Shown piece after piece: positions 52,219-61,582 of a DNA stretch of 64,000 nt. Where the stretch lies: positions 2,480,001-2,544,000 of the forward strand of contig NZ_CP025086.1 of assembly GCF_004135935.1 (NCBI RefSeq), in the 5' to 3' direction. The stretch comes from Methylovirgula ligni. GTDB taxonomy: Bacteria > Pseudomonadota > Alphaproteobacteria > Rhizobiales > Beijerinckiaceae. Both the position numbers and the translations under genes were made by a program. Position 1 is the stretch's first letter, and the number at the start of each line of letters is the position of its first letter. The notes beneath the pieces were generated by a model that was not told the origin of the DNA, did not search any database, and was given only the letters and a program-made list of their open reading frames with translations.

Positions 52219-52237
52219 AATGATATATTATATCATT
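52219..52237. promoter_or_regulatory. Zur-type operator before the metal ABC importer
   Basis: A perfect palindrome: AATGATATA (52219-52227), a central T, and TATATCATT (52229-52237). It matches the known Zur half-site GAAATGTTATA in most positions and lies about 155 bases before the binding-protein start. It suggests repression by Zur (or a related Fur-family protein) when zinc is sufficient. Binding itself is inferred. Confidence 0.72.
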
Positions 52238-52392
52238 ACGTCTCTCTTTCGCTGAGGGACTGTCGGCCCAGTGAACAGACGCGTCTGTCGTCCGTGCCTG
52301 CGCTACCCATTGCTATGCGCAGCCCACGTGGTGAAGGCGAGCATCAGGCGAGCAGCATTAGTTTTTGGCTGCAACTTTCGGGTGGGAAACAC

Positions 52393-53307
52393 GTGAGGAA
52401 GCTCTCTATTTCGGTGGTTTTTGCGGCAATGCTTACCGCCGGGCCTGTCACAACTGCCTTTGCCGCATCATCGGTGCCGATCAATGCAATCGGTGTCGAA
52501 AACGAATACGCTGATGTGATTTCGCAAGTCGGCGGACAATACGTACGCGTTCAGGCCGTCGAGACGGATCCGAATACTGACCCGCACACCTTCGAGGCCA
52601 GTCCGAAGGTCGCAAGGGAGATCGCCGCAGCTCAACTGATCGTCGAAAACGGCGTGGGTTATGATGCGTGGGCAGACAAGATCATGTCTGCTTCGGCCAG
52701 GCCCAATCGCAAGGTGATCAACGTCCAGACTTTGCTGGGATTGCCAGACAACACGGCGAACCCGCATCTCTGGTATGACCCGAAGACGATGCCGGCTGTC
52801 GCCAAGGCGATCGCCGCCGATCTCGCCGCATTGCAGCCAGCGCAGGCAGCCTATTTCCACGCCAATGCAGATAAATTTATCGCGTCGCTCGAACCCTGGA
52901 ACGCGGCAATCGCCGCCTTCAAGGTGAAATACGGCCAGACCCCGATTGCCGTCACTGAACCGGTTGCCGATTACATGCTGGAAGCCATGGGTTTTAACAT
53001 ATTGACGCCCTTCAGCCTACAAAAAGCAATCATGGATGGCACTGACCCGGCTCCGCAGGACGTCACGACCCAGAACGACCTATTTGCTACCAACAGAGTG
53101 AAGGTTTTCGCCTACAACCAGCAGGTGACGGATACCTTGACCAAATCCTTCTTGGATGAATCGCGGAAGGCGGGTATTCCGGTGGTCGGCGTCTACGAAA
53201 CCATGCCGACACCGGGCTACACTTATCAATCGTGGATGCTGGCTGAGGTCGCTGCACTTGAGAAAGCGCTCACGAACAAGGTGTCGACCGAGACGCTGCA
53301 AAAGTGA
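52393..53307 (+). CDS. Metal ABC transporter substrate-binding protein (ZnuA/SitA-like)
   Basis: A 304-residue cluster A-I binding protein. GTG 52393 is chosen because the reading then begins with a signal peptide (MRKLSISVV to TTAFAAS); an upstream in-frame start would add 89 residues of unrelated sequence crossing the operator. Metal-ligand histidines are in DPHTFEASPK near residue 70 and NPHLWYDPKT near 130, plus a Glu and Asp later in the sequence (VTEPVADY, YETMPTPGYT). It lacks the long His-rich loop of many ZnuA proteins, so Mn or Zn are both possible; the Zur box favours Zn. Confidence 0.88.
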   Translation: MRKLSISVVFAAMLTAGPVTTAFAASSVPINAIGVENEYADVISQVGGQYVRVQAVETDPNTDPHTFEASPKVAREIAAAQLIVENGVGYDAWADKIMSASARPNRKVINVQTLLGLPDNTANPHLWYDPKTMPAVAKAIAADLAALQPAQAAYFHANADKFIASLEPWNAAIAAFKVKYGQTPIAVTEPVADYMLEAMGFNILTPFSLQKAIMDGTDPAPQDVTTQNDLFATNRVKVFAYNQQVTDTLTKSFLDESRKAGIPVVGVYETMPTPGYTYQSWMLAEVAALEKALTNKVSTETLQK

Positions 53308-54137
53308 CGCTGAGCGCCGTGCTGGCAAGGGGCGAAGTTCTCGCGGTCCGTCAGGCGAGCGTCTCGCTCTCTGGCTGCTGCATCCTCAAGAATATCGACT
53401 TCACACTGGAGGCGGGCGAGCTCTGCGGCCTGATCGGCGCAAACGGGTCGGGGAAAACGACGTTGCTGCGCACCATTCTCGGCTTCCTCGCACCCCAAAG
53501 CGGCAACATCAGCATTGAAGGCGGAGGACGAACCTCGGTCGGCTACGTACCGCAAAAATTCATGCTCGATCCTTTCATGCCGATGTGCGCGCGAGATCTC
53601 GTGGCGCTCGGTCTCGATGGTAACAGGTGGGGCATACCGTTGCCGTCGAAGGAGCGCCGTCAGAAGGTCGACGAGATGCTCGAAGCATTGGAGGCGACGC
53701 CATTCGCCGATCAACGGATCGGCAGTCTTTCTGGAGGCCAGCAGCAGCGGATCCTGATCGCGCACGCCATGATCCGGCGCCCGCGCCTCCTGCTGCTCGA
53801 CGAACCACTCGCCAATCTGGACATACGCAGCGTTGCCGGTATCGTTGCCCTACTGCGCCGCATGTCGCGGGAGTTCCAGACCGCGGTGCTGCTGTCGGCA
53901 CATGATATGAACCCGCTGCTGTCGGCAATGGACCGTATCGTTTATCTCGCCAATGGTCGGGCGGCGAGCGGCAGCACCGGCGCCGTCGTGCGGACCGAGG
54001 TGCTGAGCCAACTCTACGGTTATCATATTGACGTCATCCGCGTTCATGGCCGTGTCATCGTGGTCGCGGCTGACGCCGAAGATGACGCTCAGGCCGCGAT
54101 CGCGCGTGAGCCGGTTCACGTGGCTCAGGTTCCGTGA
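53304..54137 (+). CDS. Metal ABC transporter ATPase
   Basis: A 277-residue ATPase of the ZnuC/SitB group. Walker A is GANGSGKTTLL near residue 48, the signature LSGGQQQRILIAHAM near 145, Walker B RLLLLDEPLANLD near 165, and the switch His in LSAHDMNPL. GTG 53304 overlaps the binding-protein stop. A C-terminal extension of about 60 residues (beyond 220) has no obvious domain. It powers import together with the two permeases downstream. Confidence 0.92.
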   Translation: MTLSAVLARGEVLAVRQASVSLSGCCILKNIDFTLEAGELCGLIGANGSGKTTLLRTILGFLAPQSGNISIEGGGRTSVGYVPQKFMLDPFMPMCARDLVALGLDGNRWGIPLPSKERRQKVDEMLEALEATPFADQRIGSLSGGQQQRILIAHAMIRRPRLLLLDEPLANLDIRSVAGIVALLRRMSREFQTAVLLSAHDMNPLLSAMDRIVYLANGRAASGSTGAVVRTEVLSQLYGYHIDVIRVHGRVIVVAADAEDDAQAAIAREPVHVAQVP

Positions 54138-55048
54138 CCTTTATGCCGACATTGTTCTCCATCATAGTCGAGCCGGGGTTCTTCACCAGCGAGCCGGTGC
54201 GCACGGCGGCGGTGATCGGCGCCGCCGCCGCAATTGTCTCCGGGGTGGTCGGCGTATTCACCGTGATTCGCGGACAGTCCTTCGCCGGTCATTCCTTGGC
54301 GGATGTCAGCAGTGCTGGTGGTTCCGCCGCGTTCCTGTTCGGGATTAACCCGCTCCTTGGTTTCCTCGGCATGGGTGTCCTCGCGGCGATGAGCATGGAA
54401 CTTGTGCGCGCAGATCACGCGAGCGAGCGTGACCTGGTAACGGGTGTCGTCACCGGCGCGGGGCTCGGCGTTGCCGCGCTATTCCTTTATCTGGATATGA
54501 CGACCAGCAGCACCACGGGGGCCGCGGTCACCATCATGTTCGGATCGATGTTCGCCATTCCGGCTTCGATCGTCCCGCTTGCCCTGACGGTAGGGATCAG
54601 TGCCCTTCTCGCGGTCGGTCTGCTCTATCGGCCGTTGCTGCTGTCCTCGCTCGATCCGGACCTTGCGGCAGTGCGCGGCGTGCCCGTGCGTCTCATAGGA
54701 CTATTGCATCTCATCGTCGTGGCGATGGCCGTTGCACTCTCGGCCATAACAGTAGGCGCCATCTTGTCCACGGGGCTGCTCATCGGTCCTGCGGCGATTG
54801 CGCTGCACCTCGCCAAGCGGCCTGGACTGGCGATCCTGTTGGCTGCTGCAATCGGCATCGCCGCCACCTGGGGTGGAATCCTCATCGCCTACGACAGCTA
54901 CGAATGGACCGGCGGGCACGGCTGGCCCGTCAGCTTCTGCATCGTGGCTCTCATCTTCCTGGCATATGTCGTTGTTGCGCAAACAGGGCTTCGCCACTGG
55001 CGCCTGCTACCACGCGTGGTCTCGGCCCGCACACAGCGCGCAGGGTGA
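54134..55048 (+). CDS. Metal ABC transporter permease 1
   Basis: A 304-residue permease of the ZnuB/SitC family with about nine helices. GTG 54134 overlaps the ATPase stop. Family pattern: GVVGVFTVIRGQSFAGHSLADVS, DPDLAAVRGVPVRLIG and the late TVGAILSTGLLIGPAAIA, which marks the conserved TM8 region. It pairs with the next permease nine bases downstream. Confidence 0.9.
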   Translation: MTFMPTLFSIIVEPGFFTSEPVRTAAVIGAAAAIVSGVVGVFTVIRGQSFAGHSLADVSSAGGSAAFLFGINPLLGFLGMGVLAAMSMELVRADHASERDLVTGVVTGAGLGVAALFLYLDMTTSSTTGAAVTIMFGSMFAIPASIVPLALTVGISALLAVGLLYRPLLLSSLDPDLAAVRGVPVRLIGLLHLIVVAMAVALSAITVGAILSTGLLIGPAAIALHLAKRPGLAILLAAAIGIAATWGGILIAYDSYEWTGGHGWPVSFCIVALIFLAYVVVAQTGLRHWRLLPRVVSARTQRAG

Positions 55049-55057
55049 GGCTGGGCG

Positions 55058-55852
55058 ATGTTTGATGACTTCATGATCAACACCTGGATCGCCGCCACCC
55101 TCGTCGCCAGCGTCGCGGGGGTCATCGGGTTCTTTGTTGTAATCCGGGGCGCGTCCTTCGCCGCCCACGCGCTGCCGCTCAGCGCGTTTCCCGGTGCTGC
55201 CGCGGCCAATCTGCTCGGTATCAACCCGCTCATTGGGTTGCTCGCTTTCTCCGGACTCGGCGTGCTCGGCATCAGCCAGCTTGCGCGACGCGGACCGCGC
55301 GATGTGGCGACTGCCCTGTCACTCGTCATGCTGCTGGGGCTTGGCGCCTTGTTCTTGAGCCGAACCACTGAGTATTTCCAGGCCGTCTACGCGCTGCTCT
55401 TCGGCGAGGTGCTTGGCGTCGGCTCTGCCGACCTCGAGCCCGTCGTCGCACTTAGCGCGGTCTCGGTCGCCCTCATCGCGGTATTGTTCCGGCCGCTGCT
55501 CCTGAACTCGGTCTCGCCTGAATTGGGTCAAGCGCGAGGCGTGTCGGCTCGCGTGATGGAGGTCATGTTCCTGGCGGTCGTGGCGCTGGCCACGGCGACG
55601 GCGCTGCCAGTCGTCGGCGCGTTGCTGGTATTCAGTCTGATGGTGGGGCCTGCCTCCGCTGCTCGCACACTGACGGATCAGCCACTGACGGCGATCCTGC
55701 TTTCGGCCGCTTTATCTGTCGTGACGGTTTGGATGTCGATTGCTCTCTCCTTCGCATTCGATTGGCCGATCGGATTCTTCGTCGGTGGTCTGAGTGCATG
55801 CGCCTATGCTTCCGGGCGGACATGGACGCGGGCGAAGCGATCGCGGTATTGA
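55058..55852 (+). CDS. Metal ABC transporter permease 2
   Basis: A 264-residue second permease of the same family: GVIGFFVVIRGASFAAHALPLSAFPG, NSVSPELGQARGVSARVMEV and VGALLVFSLMVGPASAA. Two non-identical permeases with one ATPase resemble SitABCD/MntABCD-type importers and suggest a heterodimeric channel, in contrast to the usual ZnuB homodimer. ATG 55058 has GGGCG upstream. It is the last gene of the Zur-boxed operon. Confidence 0.9.
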   Translation: MFDDFMINTWIAATLVASVAGVIGFFVVIRGASFAAHALPLSAFPGAAAANLLGINPLIGLLAFSGLGVLGISQLARRGPRDVATALSLVMLLGLGALFLSRTTEYFQAVYALLFGEVLGVGSADLEPVVALSAVSVALIAVLFRPLLLNSVSPELGQARGVSARVMEVMFLAVVALATATALPVVGALLVFSLMVGPASAARTLTDQPLTAILLSAALSVVTVWMSIALSFAFDWPIGFFVGGLSACAYASGRTWTRAKRSRY

Positions 55853-56090
55853 ATATGACGATGGTATGGGAATGGATCGGCGTTGCGTCCGGACATTCTA
55901 TGTTACCAAGAGCTGACCTACGACCAAGCATTCCGGGGCGACCTAAGCTAACCGGAAGCGGAATAGCAGGTCTCGGATACGCGGCACGTTAAAGTTGACA
56001 TGGCGTCGACGGGGCGCGCTTCGACTGCCGCGGCCCTTTTCAGCCGTTCCAAATGTCGGTGCTCGACGCCACAGCTGTCCAAGAACCCCT

Positions 56091-56960
56091 TTAGAACTGC
56101 CAGGTGACCTTTAGCTCGGTCTTGAAGTCATAGACGGGATAGTCTCTGATGATCGGCACGCTGCCCTCTAGCGAGACGACAAGATTATTGAGAATCTTCT
56201 TACCGACAGCAACGTCGAGCGGTAGGAAAAGCCGCCCCGTCTGTCCAGAAATCGGCGTCCCGTAATTGATGCGAATGTCGTTGCTCGGATAGAAGGTCAC
56301 AAACCAACGTCCGGGCAAGCCAATGTTGAGCGTCGGCGCGATCTGGGGTTCGCGGATGATACGTGCGAAAGGATTGCCACCAAAACTGATCGCATAACGG
56401 ACGACCGGCACGAAATAGGTGTCGGGGGCGATCCCCAGAAACGAATAGCGAATGCCGATCGCCGGCATAATTTGCCACGGATCAGTGCCGAGAGATGCAT
56501 CCGCCGTCGGTGCAACAAGGCGTGCGCCAAAGCCATACGCCCAGCGCGTATCGATGGTGTGGATGAGGGCCGTTTGGAATACAGCGTTGGCGAGACCAGC
56601 TCCACTTTCCGAATTAGCCTGACCAAAGGTCGTCGTGGCCTTCTCGACAAATGGAATCTGGATTTGTGTTCCGAGTTTCCAACCGGAGCCGAGATCAAGT
56701 TTTGAATTATATTGGAGAATCTCTCTTTCGCGTTTCGTGGAACTCGACGAGCTCGATGAGCTTCTGAATTCGAATCGCGTCGTGACGCTTGTTTCCGGAC
56801 GCGTGAAGTCGCCGTCATTGTAGCTGGCGCTATCCGCTGTACCCGTTTGGCTCACGACTCCCATAGGATCCGAGCGCGCCGGAAACGCGGAACAAGCGAG
56901 GCTCATCACCGCTGCGACGGGCGAGCCTATGAACGTTCGAATCCATATCCCACGACACAT
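56091..56960 (-). CDS. Predicted outer-membrane beta-barrel protein 1
   Basis: About 289 residues from ATG 56960; a longer reading from GTG 57056 is possible. A signal-like N-terminus ends near AFPARSDP. A serine-rich low-complexity stretch (RSSSSSSSST) follows, then many alternating strands with aromatic girdles (LGSGWKLGTQIQIPFV, RWAYGFGARLVAPTAD, RWFVTFYPSNDIRINYG) and a terminal Phe (LKVTWQF). No named family is certain; the shape matches COG4313/transporter-like barrels. It follows two related-looking barrel genes. Confidence 0.7.
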   Translation of the reverse strand: MCRGIWIRTFIGSPVAAVMSLACSAFPARSDPMGVVSQTGTADSASYNDGDFTRPETSVTTRFEFRSSSSSSSSTKREREILQYNSKLDLGSGWKLGTQIQIPFVEKATTTFGQANSESGAGLANAVFQTALIHTIDTRWAYGFGARLVAPTADASLGTDPWQIMPAIGIRYSFLGIAPDTYFVPVVRYAISFGGNPFARIIREPQIAPTLNIGLPGRWFVTFYPSNDIRINYGTPISGQTGRLFLPLDVAVGKKILNNLVVSLEGSVPIIRDYPVYDFKTELKVTWQF

Positions 56961-56988
56961 TGGGGGACTCAGGGATAATCGCCGCGTG

Positions 56989-57771
56989 TTAGTGCATAGC
57001 GAACTGAAAATTGACGCCACCGAAAATCTGCCAACGCGGCGCACCCGTGCCTTCACGCGCCACGGAATATTGCGGCTCGATGAAATAATTCATCGTGGTC
57101 TTGCCGAACTGCACGACTTGTCCCAGCCCCAACCCGATCGGGACATAAGAGAGATTGTGGACGAGGTCGAAGGTCCAGATGCCGGATGAGCGAATGTAGA
57201 AGCCTTGGGCCAAATTATAGGTGACGATGGGCTGGAACGTCAGCAGGCTTACGTCATCATGCCCGAGGGCAGCGGCGAAGGAATGCTGGTATATGGCCAG
57301 CGCGCCGAGCACACCCCAGGATTGCGGCGCGACGGCGGCACCGGCCGCGCCAGTCTGCCAGCGACCTTGACTCAAAGCGGTGCCGCTTGGCAGCACAAGC
57401 AAAGGGCCGCCGGCGAAGGTGACTTTGCCGGGTAGCACAAAGAAATCCGTCAGCGTCACATCCCCGACGGCGGTCTCGCTGCCCGTCGGCAAGGGTGGCG
57501 CCGTGGCGACGGGGACGGTGAAGCGAAGCAGCTGGGGAACGCCGCCGATTTTCTCCGGCACGAGCCCGCGTAGAAGAAACTGATTTGACGAACCTCGAAT
57601 CCCAGACATTGTCGGAACAAAATAGTCCTGCAGATTAAGCGTGACTTCCGGCGTCAGCGGATTGTTCGCCGTGTTCGCGCCGTTATCGGCCGAGGTTGCC
57701 TCTTGAGCGCGAACCGACGTCGCGCCTAGGCTGACGATGAAGAAGATAGAGATCAAACCTCGATGGATCAT
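56989..57771 (-). CDS. Predicted outer-membrane beta-barrel protein 2
   Basis: A 260-residue exported protein. AAGGA lies upstream of ATG 57771. The signal peptide is residues 1-22 (ending VRAQ). Mature segments alternate as strands, such as FAGGPLLVLPSGTALSQGRWQTG, YNLAQGFYIRSSGIWTFD and PRWQIFGGVNFQFAMH. The fold looks like the neutral-lipid/MetA-pathway type barrels of unknown substrate. It lies 40 bases after the next upstream barrel gene and 28 bases before the following one, so the three are probably one operon. Confidence 0.75.
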   Translation of the reverse strand: MIHRGLISIFFIVSLGATSVRAQEATSADNGANTANNPLTPEVTLNLQDYFVPTMSGIRGSSNQFLLRGLVPEKIGGVPQLLRFTVPVATAPPLPTGSETAVGDVTLTDFFVLPGKVTFAGGPLLVLPSGTALSQGRWQTGAAGAAVAPQSWGVLGALAIYQHSFAAALGHDDVSLLTFQPIVTYNLAQGFYIRSSGIWTFDLVHNLSYVPIGLGLGQVVQFGKTTMNYFIEPQYSVAREGTGAPRWQIFGGVNFQFAMH

Positions 57772-57810
57772 GGCAGTCCTTCTTGAAACGATGATGCCAA
57801 AATCGTCTTT

Positions 57811-58896
57811 TCACTGTGCCGCCGGCAGCGGTGCCGGCGCGGCCTGCGAGATCGCAAATGTCAGCCAGGCGTTCCAACCGTAAGGGCGGTTTTCGCCATC
57901 GAATTCCTTGTAGGCTTTCACATTCAGATAACCCTGCAGCTTCCTCATCGGGATGATGTAGCCCACTTGGCCGCCTGCGCCGAAGACGCGAGATTCAAAA
58001 CATCCAACTCGGTCGCCGGCACCGCTGTCGCAGGAAAGTTCTTGATAGGCATAGCCGACGGCGCCGATCTGCCATTGCTTCGTCAGGAAGTGTGACGCGC
58101 CCCAGTCAAAATGCATGTCGACGCCGTTTTGATATTGCGTCTGCGGGTTCTTATAATTGTAAGTGAAGCCGAGGGTGCCGGACAATTCATTGCCCGTCTG
58201 TGGATTGAAATAAGTGTAGCCACCGCCAGCATCGGTCGCAGCGTGGCCAATGCCGAGATTCACGAGATTGTTGGGATTGTAGACGCCGATCGGAATATTG
58301 GTCGTCACGTAAGCCATGTAATTGTTTACACCGGCATTCCAACGCAGCGAGAACATGGGCAAGAAGTCACCAAACCCCAGAACATTATCGCTCGTGCCTC
58401 GCGAGACGGTAAATTCCCTGGGACCAACGACGCCATTCAATGTTGCGTTGACGCCCGCGAAACTGCCGCCGTAGGGAATGGCCATCGCGATGACGGCCTG
58501 GGCGCCTAAAACGGGGGTCGAGAACGTGTAACTCGGTATTGCGAGATAGAGGTCCGCACGACCGTCGAGCCTAGCGTTGAGATTGCCGTTGAAGTTGGCT
58601 GTGATATCGCCCCGCGTCACCTGCCGCGCAAAGACGACGCTTCCGCCCGCGCCGACTGATGGCGCATAGAAGATATTCGCGAAGGCGAACCCGGGCGTTT
58701 GCGGCGTGGCAGAAAGGCTTCCAAAGAAGCCCGGAACCCACATGCTGATCCCGGTCTCGTCGGCATGCGCGAGATTTGGCGCGAACAGCGTAAGCGTGAG
58801 CATAAATGTAAATGCGAATGACTTTTCATATGCGCCACGAAAGATGCCGCGGCGTTCCCCGTCGATCGCAATTGGCCTGCATTGGGCGGATCGCAT
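57811..58896 (-). CDS. SphA/MetA-pathway-type outer-membrane protein
   Basis: A 361-residue protein. ATG 58896 is chosen for GGAGGGGG immediately upstream. A long N-terminus ends with a hydrophobic stretch (FAFTFMLTLTLFAPNLAHADE), the signal cleavage being after LAHA. The mature part has the COG4313 (MetA-pathway of phenol degradation) / SphA pattern: WVPGFFGSLSATPQTPGFAF, GDFLPMFSLRWNAGVNNYM, and GTLGFTYNYKNPQTQYQNG then DMHFDWGASHFLT. The family probably moves hydrophobic compounds across the outer membrane. First gene of the barrel triplet. Confidence 0.82.
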   Translation of the reverse strand: MRSAQCRPIAIDGERRGIFRGAYEKSFAFTFMLTLTLFAPNLAHADETGISMWVPGFFGSLSATPQTPGFAFANIFYAPSVGAGGSVVFARQVTRGDITANFNGNLNARLDGRADLYLAIPSYTFSTPVLGAQAVIAMAIPYGGSFAGVNATLNGVVGPREFTVSRGTSDNVLGFGDFLPMFSLRWNAGVNNYMAYVTTNIPIGVYNPNNLVNLGIGHAATDAGGGYTYFNPQTGNELSGTLGFTYNYKNPQTQYQNGVDMHFDWGASHFLTKQWQIGAVGYAYQELSCDSGAGDRVGCFESRVFGAGGQVGYIIPMRKLQGYLNVKAYKEFDGENRPYGWNAWLTFAISQAAPAPLPAAQ

Positions 58897-59309
58897 GCCC
58901 CCTCCGAGCCCTGCCCACTGCATGATCGGGAAGAAATCAATACGATGGTTTTGCAAGAGCTCCTATCGTCGCGCCGCCGATTCCAATGAAGTTCCTCATT
59001 TTGTCGACGCGCGTGCCGCGCGTGTCACACATGCGTCATCGGTAGGCGCTCTGAATTGTCGTGCCGTGCAAAGCGCCAAGAGTTATGGATTTAGCAGACA
59101 GGAATCGCGCGGGACGATTTGGCCGACCCCGCTCGTTCACTACAGCGAATAGGTTTGGCAAATTTAGCTGAAATAGTTCGCGTCTTGGGTAGGAACGATT
59201 TCAGCGCAACTGAGAAGCGGAATGAAACATCTGCCGCGCAATGCTGAGCCGGGCTACGCTTCGTGCGGCCATTGAATGTTGACGCCTCGATTTTTCGGAG
59301 GAGCTTAAC
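58897..59309. other. Intergenic region upstream of barrel triplet
   Basis: About 410 bases without a supported gene. It should hold the promoter for the minus-strand barrel operon and for the plus-strand Gly/His-rich gene. No repeat or known operator was spotted; GGAGGAGC at its right end is the ribosome-binding site of the gene at 59310. Confidence 0.45.
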
Positions 59310-59654
59310 ATGAAACCCAATGCTATCGCAGTATCTCTCGGGTTATGCGCCGCTTCAATGCTGATCGTTCCCGATACCGCTCAAGCATTCCGTGGCGGAT
59401 TCCACGGTGGCGGACGGCATTTTGCGGGCGGCGGTCATTGGCATGGTGGTAGCCATTGGCACGGCGGCGGTAGTCGTTGGTATGGCGGATATTGGCGCGG
59501 CGGTCGCTGGTATGGAGGCGGTTGGGGCGTAGGAGCGGCCGCAGCCGGTGCAGCAGCGGTCGGCGCTGCCGCGGCATATGGCGATACCTGCTATCAGCAA
59601 CAGAACGTCTGGAACGGCTATCAATACGTCGTGCAGTGGGTGCGGGTTTGCTGA
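59310..59654 (+). CDS. Gly/His/Trp-rich exported protein
   Basis: A 114-residue protein with GGAGGAGC just upstream. The signal peptide ends near AQAF (about residue 27). The mature region is a low-complexity repeat of Gly, His, Trp, Arg and Tyr (for example FHGGGRHFAGGGHWHGG and WYGGYWRGGRWYGGG). It is followed by an alanine-rich helix (about 75-90) and a terminal CYQQQNVWNGYQYVVQWVRVC with two cysteines that could form a disulfide. The His clusters could bind metal. Similar proteins are common in Hyphomicrobiales, function unknown. Confidence 0.85.
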   Translation: MKPNAIAVSLGLCAASMLIVPDTAQAFRGGFHGGGRHFAGGGHWHGGSHWHGGGSRWYGGYWRGGRWYGGGWGVGAAAAGAAAVGAAAAYGDTCYQQQNVWNGYQYVVQWVRVC

Positions 59655-60122
59655 GGCGCGCTTTGCACACGGTAATATAGCGATTTAAAAGAAGAACAAG
59701 TAGCCCCTTGTCAGTTGATCTACGAAGATCACCGCGGGCGGACGTATGCATGCCTCGCCCTTGTTGAGGATACTGCAAAACCCGAGGCTGACAAAGTCGA
59801 GCTGATCAACAAATGCATCGATGACTCGCACACGGGCTTCTGTCACAACATAGTCAGTGTCGCAGGCATCAGCGACCAGCGACGCTTGCTGCCGTCACCT
59901 GTCGCGTACCGCGTTATCGAGATTCCAACTTTGTCGTGCGTATGCTGAGAACGCACGAATAATATCAGCAATCTAAACTAAATTCTCTAGGTCATCATGA
60001 GTAATTGACGAATGTCGTTTTCTTGTTGGTCGAATTGTCTAAGTGTCCGAGGCTGCCTATGTTGGATGTGACGTGGTGTATAGACAGGACAGGCGCTGAG
60101 ACTGAAGTCAGAGGGGTGCGTG
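59655..60122. other. Region without confident gene
   Basis: A plus-strand frame at 59715-59948 opens with TTG, lacks a ribosome-binding site and has no recognised family; it could be the end of a decayed gene (ACLALVEDTAKPEADKVELI). The rest has no feature I can support. The promoter of the DUF1254 genes probably lies near 60000-60100. Confidence 0.4.
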
Positions 60123-61550
60123 ATGAGTATGAGCCCGAGAAAAATCGGCTTTGCCTTGCTGGTGGTTGCCGCAACGCTGGGCGTGATAATCCTTGGGAGC
60201 TCGCATCCAGCCGCGGCGCAGACAGCGTCTCCGAGCGAGGCCCGCGCGATCGCCAAGGAAGCGTATATCTATGCCTTCCCGATGGTGGAGGGCTATAAAA
60301 CGCTGTACGCGCAGGCGGTGGATAAGGGCGGCCCGAATTACAAGGCGCCGTTCAACAGCATCGGCAACACGGCGCAGGCGTTCACGCCGAAGGACACGGC
60401 GATCGTCACGCCGAATTCCGATACGCCCTATTCTTTCGTCTGGATGGATTTACGCGCCGAGCCGATTGTGCTGACGCTTCCCGAGATCGATTCGAAGCGG
60501 TTTTATCATGTGCAGTTGATCGACCTTTACACGCATAATTTCGCTTATCTCGGCAAGCGGACGACCGGCAGCAAGGGCGGCAGCTTCCTGATCGCCGGGC
60601 CGAGCTGGAAAGGCGAAAAACCGGCCGGCATCGATCAGGTCGTGCGCAGCGAGACCGAGATCGCATATGCAATCTATCGCACCCAGCTTTTCGGTCCCGA
60701 CGACATCGCCAATGTCAAGGCCATCCAGGCTGGCTACAAGGTGCAGCCCCTGAGCGCTTTCGAGGGCCGGACCGCACCGCCGCCGGCTTCCGCCGTGGAC
60801 TGGCCGGTACCCGACCTCAAGACCATGACGACGACCCCGGAAATCTTCCGCTATCTGAATTTCCTGCTGACCTTCGCCCCCACCCATCCGAGTGAGACCG
60901 ATCTGATGGCGCGCTTCGCCAGGATCGGCCTCGGCGCGGGCAAGCCGTTCGACGTGAGCGCCCTGTCGCCCGAGATGCGCAAGGCGCTGGAAGATGGGAT
61001 CGCTGACGGAGTCGCGGAGTTCGCGGCGTTCAAGCGCGACGAGGTCGATACGCGCAAGGTCAGCACGGCCGACATGTTCGGTACCCGCGAGCATTTGAAG
61101 AACAATTATCTCTATCGCTACGCTGCCGCCAAGCTCGGTATCTATGGCAACTCGGGCGAGGAAGCTATCTATCACGGCTATTTCGTCGATAGCCGCGGCG
61201 CGCCGCTGAACGCCGCGCAGAAGCGCTATGTGCTGAAGTTCGAGAAGGACAAGCTGCCCCCGGCCGAGGCCTTCTGGTCGATGACCATGTACGACGGCAA
61301 GACGCAGCTTCTCGTCGACAATCCGCTGAATCGCTACCTTATCAATTCGCCGATGCTGCCGCAGTTGAAGACCGATGCGGATGGCGGCCTGACGCTCTAC
61401 ATCCAGCACGACAAGCCGGCTGCGGCCGAGGAAAGCAACTGGCTGCCTGCGCCGGCCGGGCCATTCTTCCTTGTGCTAAGACTCTACCAGCCCAAGCCGG
61501 AGGGCATATCGGGAGCGTGGCATGTGCCCCCACTCAATCCGATCCAGTAA
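60123..61550 (+). CDS. DUF1254/DUF1214 protein 1, exported
   Basis: A 475-residue protein starting at ATG 60123. The signal peptide covers about residues 1-32 (ending AAAQ). The DUF1254 domain (about 55-190) includes KAPFNSIGNTAQAFTPKD and TPNSDTPYSFVWMDLRAEP. The C-terminal DUF1214 domain (about 345-465) includes FWSMTMYDGKTQLLVDNPLNRY and ESNWLPAPAGPFFLVLRLY. The function of the family is unknown; the domains often occur together in secreted proteins of proteobacteria. It is the first of three tandem copies and belongs to a different subgroup from the next two. Confidence 0.92.
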   Translation: MSMSPRKIGFALLVVAATLGVIILGSSHPAAAQTASPSEARAIAKEAYIYAFPMVEGYKTLYAQAVDKGGPNYKAPFNSIGNTAQAFTPKDTAIVTPNSDTPYSFVWMDLRAEPIVLTLPEIDSKRFYHVQLIDLYTHNFAYLGKRTTGSKGGSFLIAGPSWKGEKPAGIDQVVRSETEIAYAIYRTQLFGPDDIANVKAIQAGYKVQPLSAFEGRTAPPPASAVDWPVPDLKTMTTTPEIFRYLNFLLTFAPTHPSETDLMARFARIGLGAGKPFDVSALSPEMRKALEDGIADGVAEFAAFKRDEVDTRKVSTADMFGTREHLKNNYLYRYAAAKLGIYGNSGEEAIYHGYFVDSRGAPLNAAQKRYVLKFEKDKLPPAEAFWSMTMYDGKTQLLVDNPLNRYLINSPMLPQLKTDADGGLTLYIQHDKPAAAEESNWLPAPAGPFFLVLRLYQPKPEGISGAWHVPPLNPIQ

Positions 61551-61582
61551 GCGAGGCAGGTGATACGCCCGAAGGATGTCCG

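Noticed and set aside
59715-59948. 77-residue frame after the Gly/His-rich gene
   Set aside because: TTG start, no ribosome-binding site, no family; at best the end of a decayed gene.
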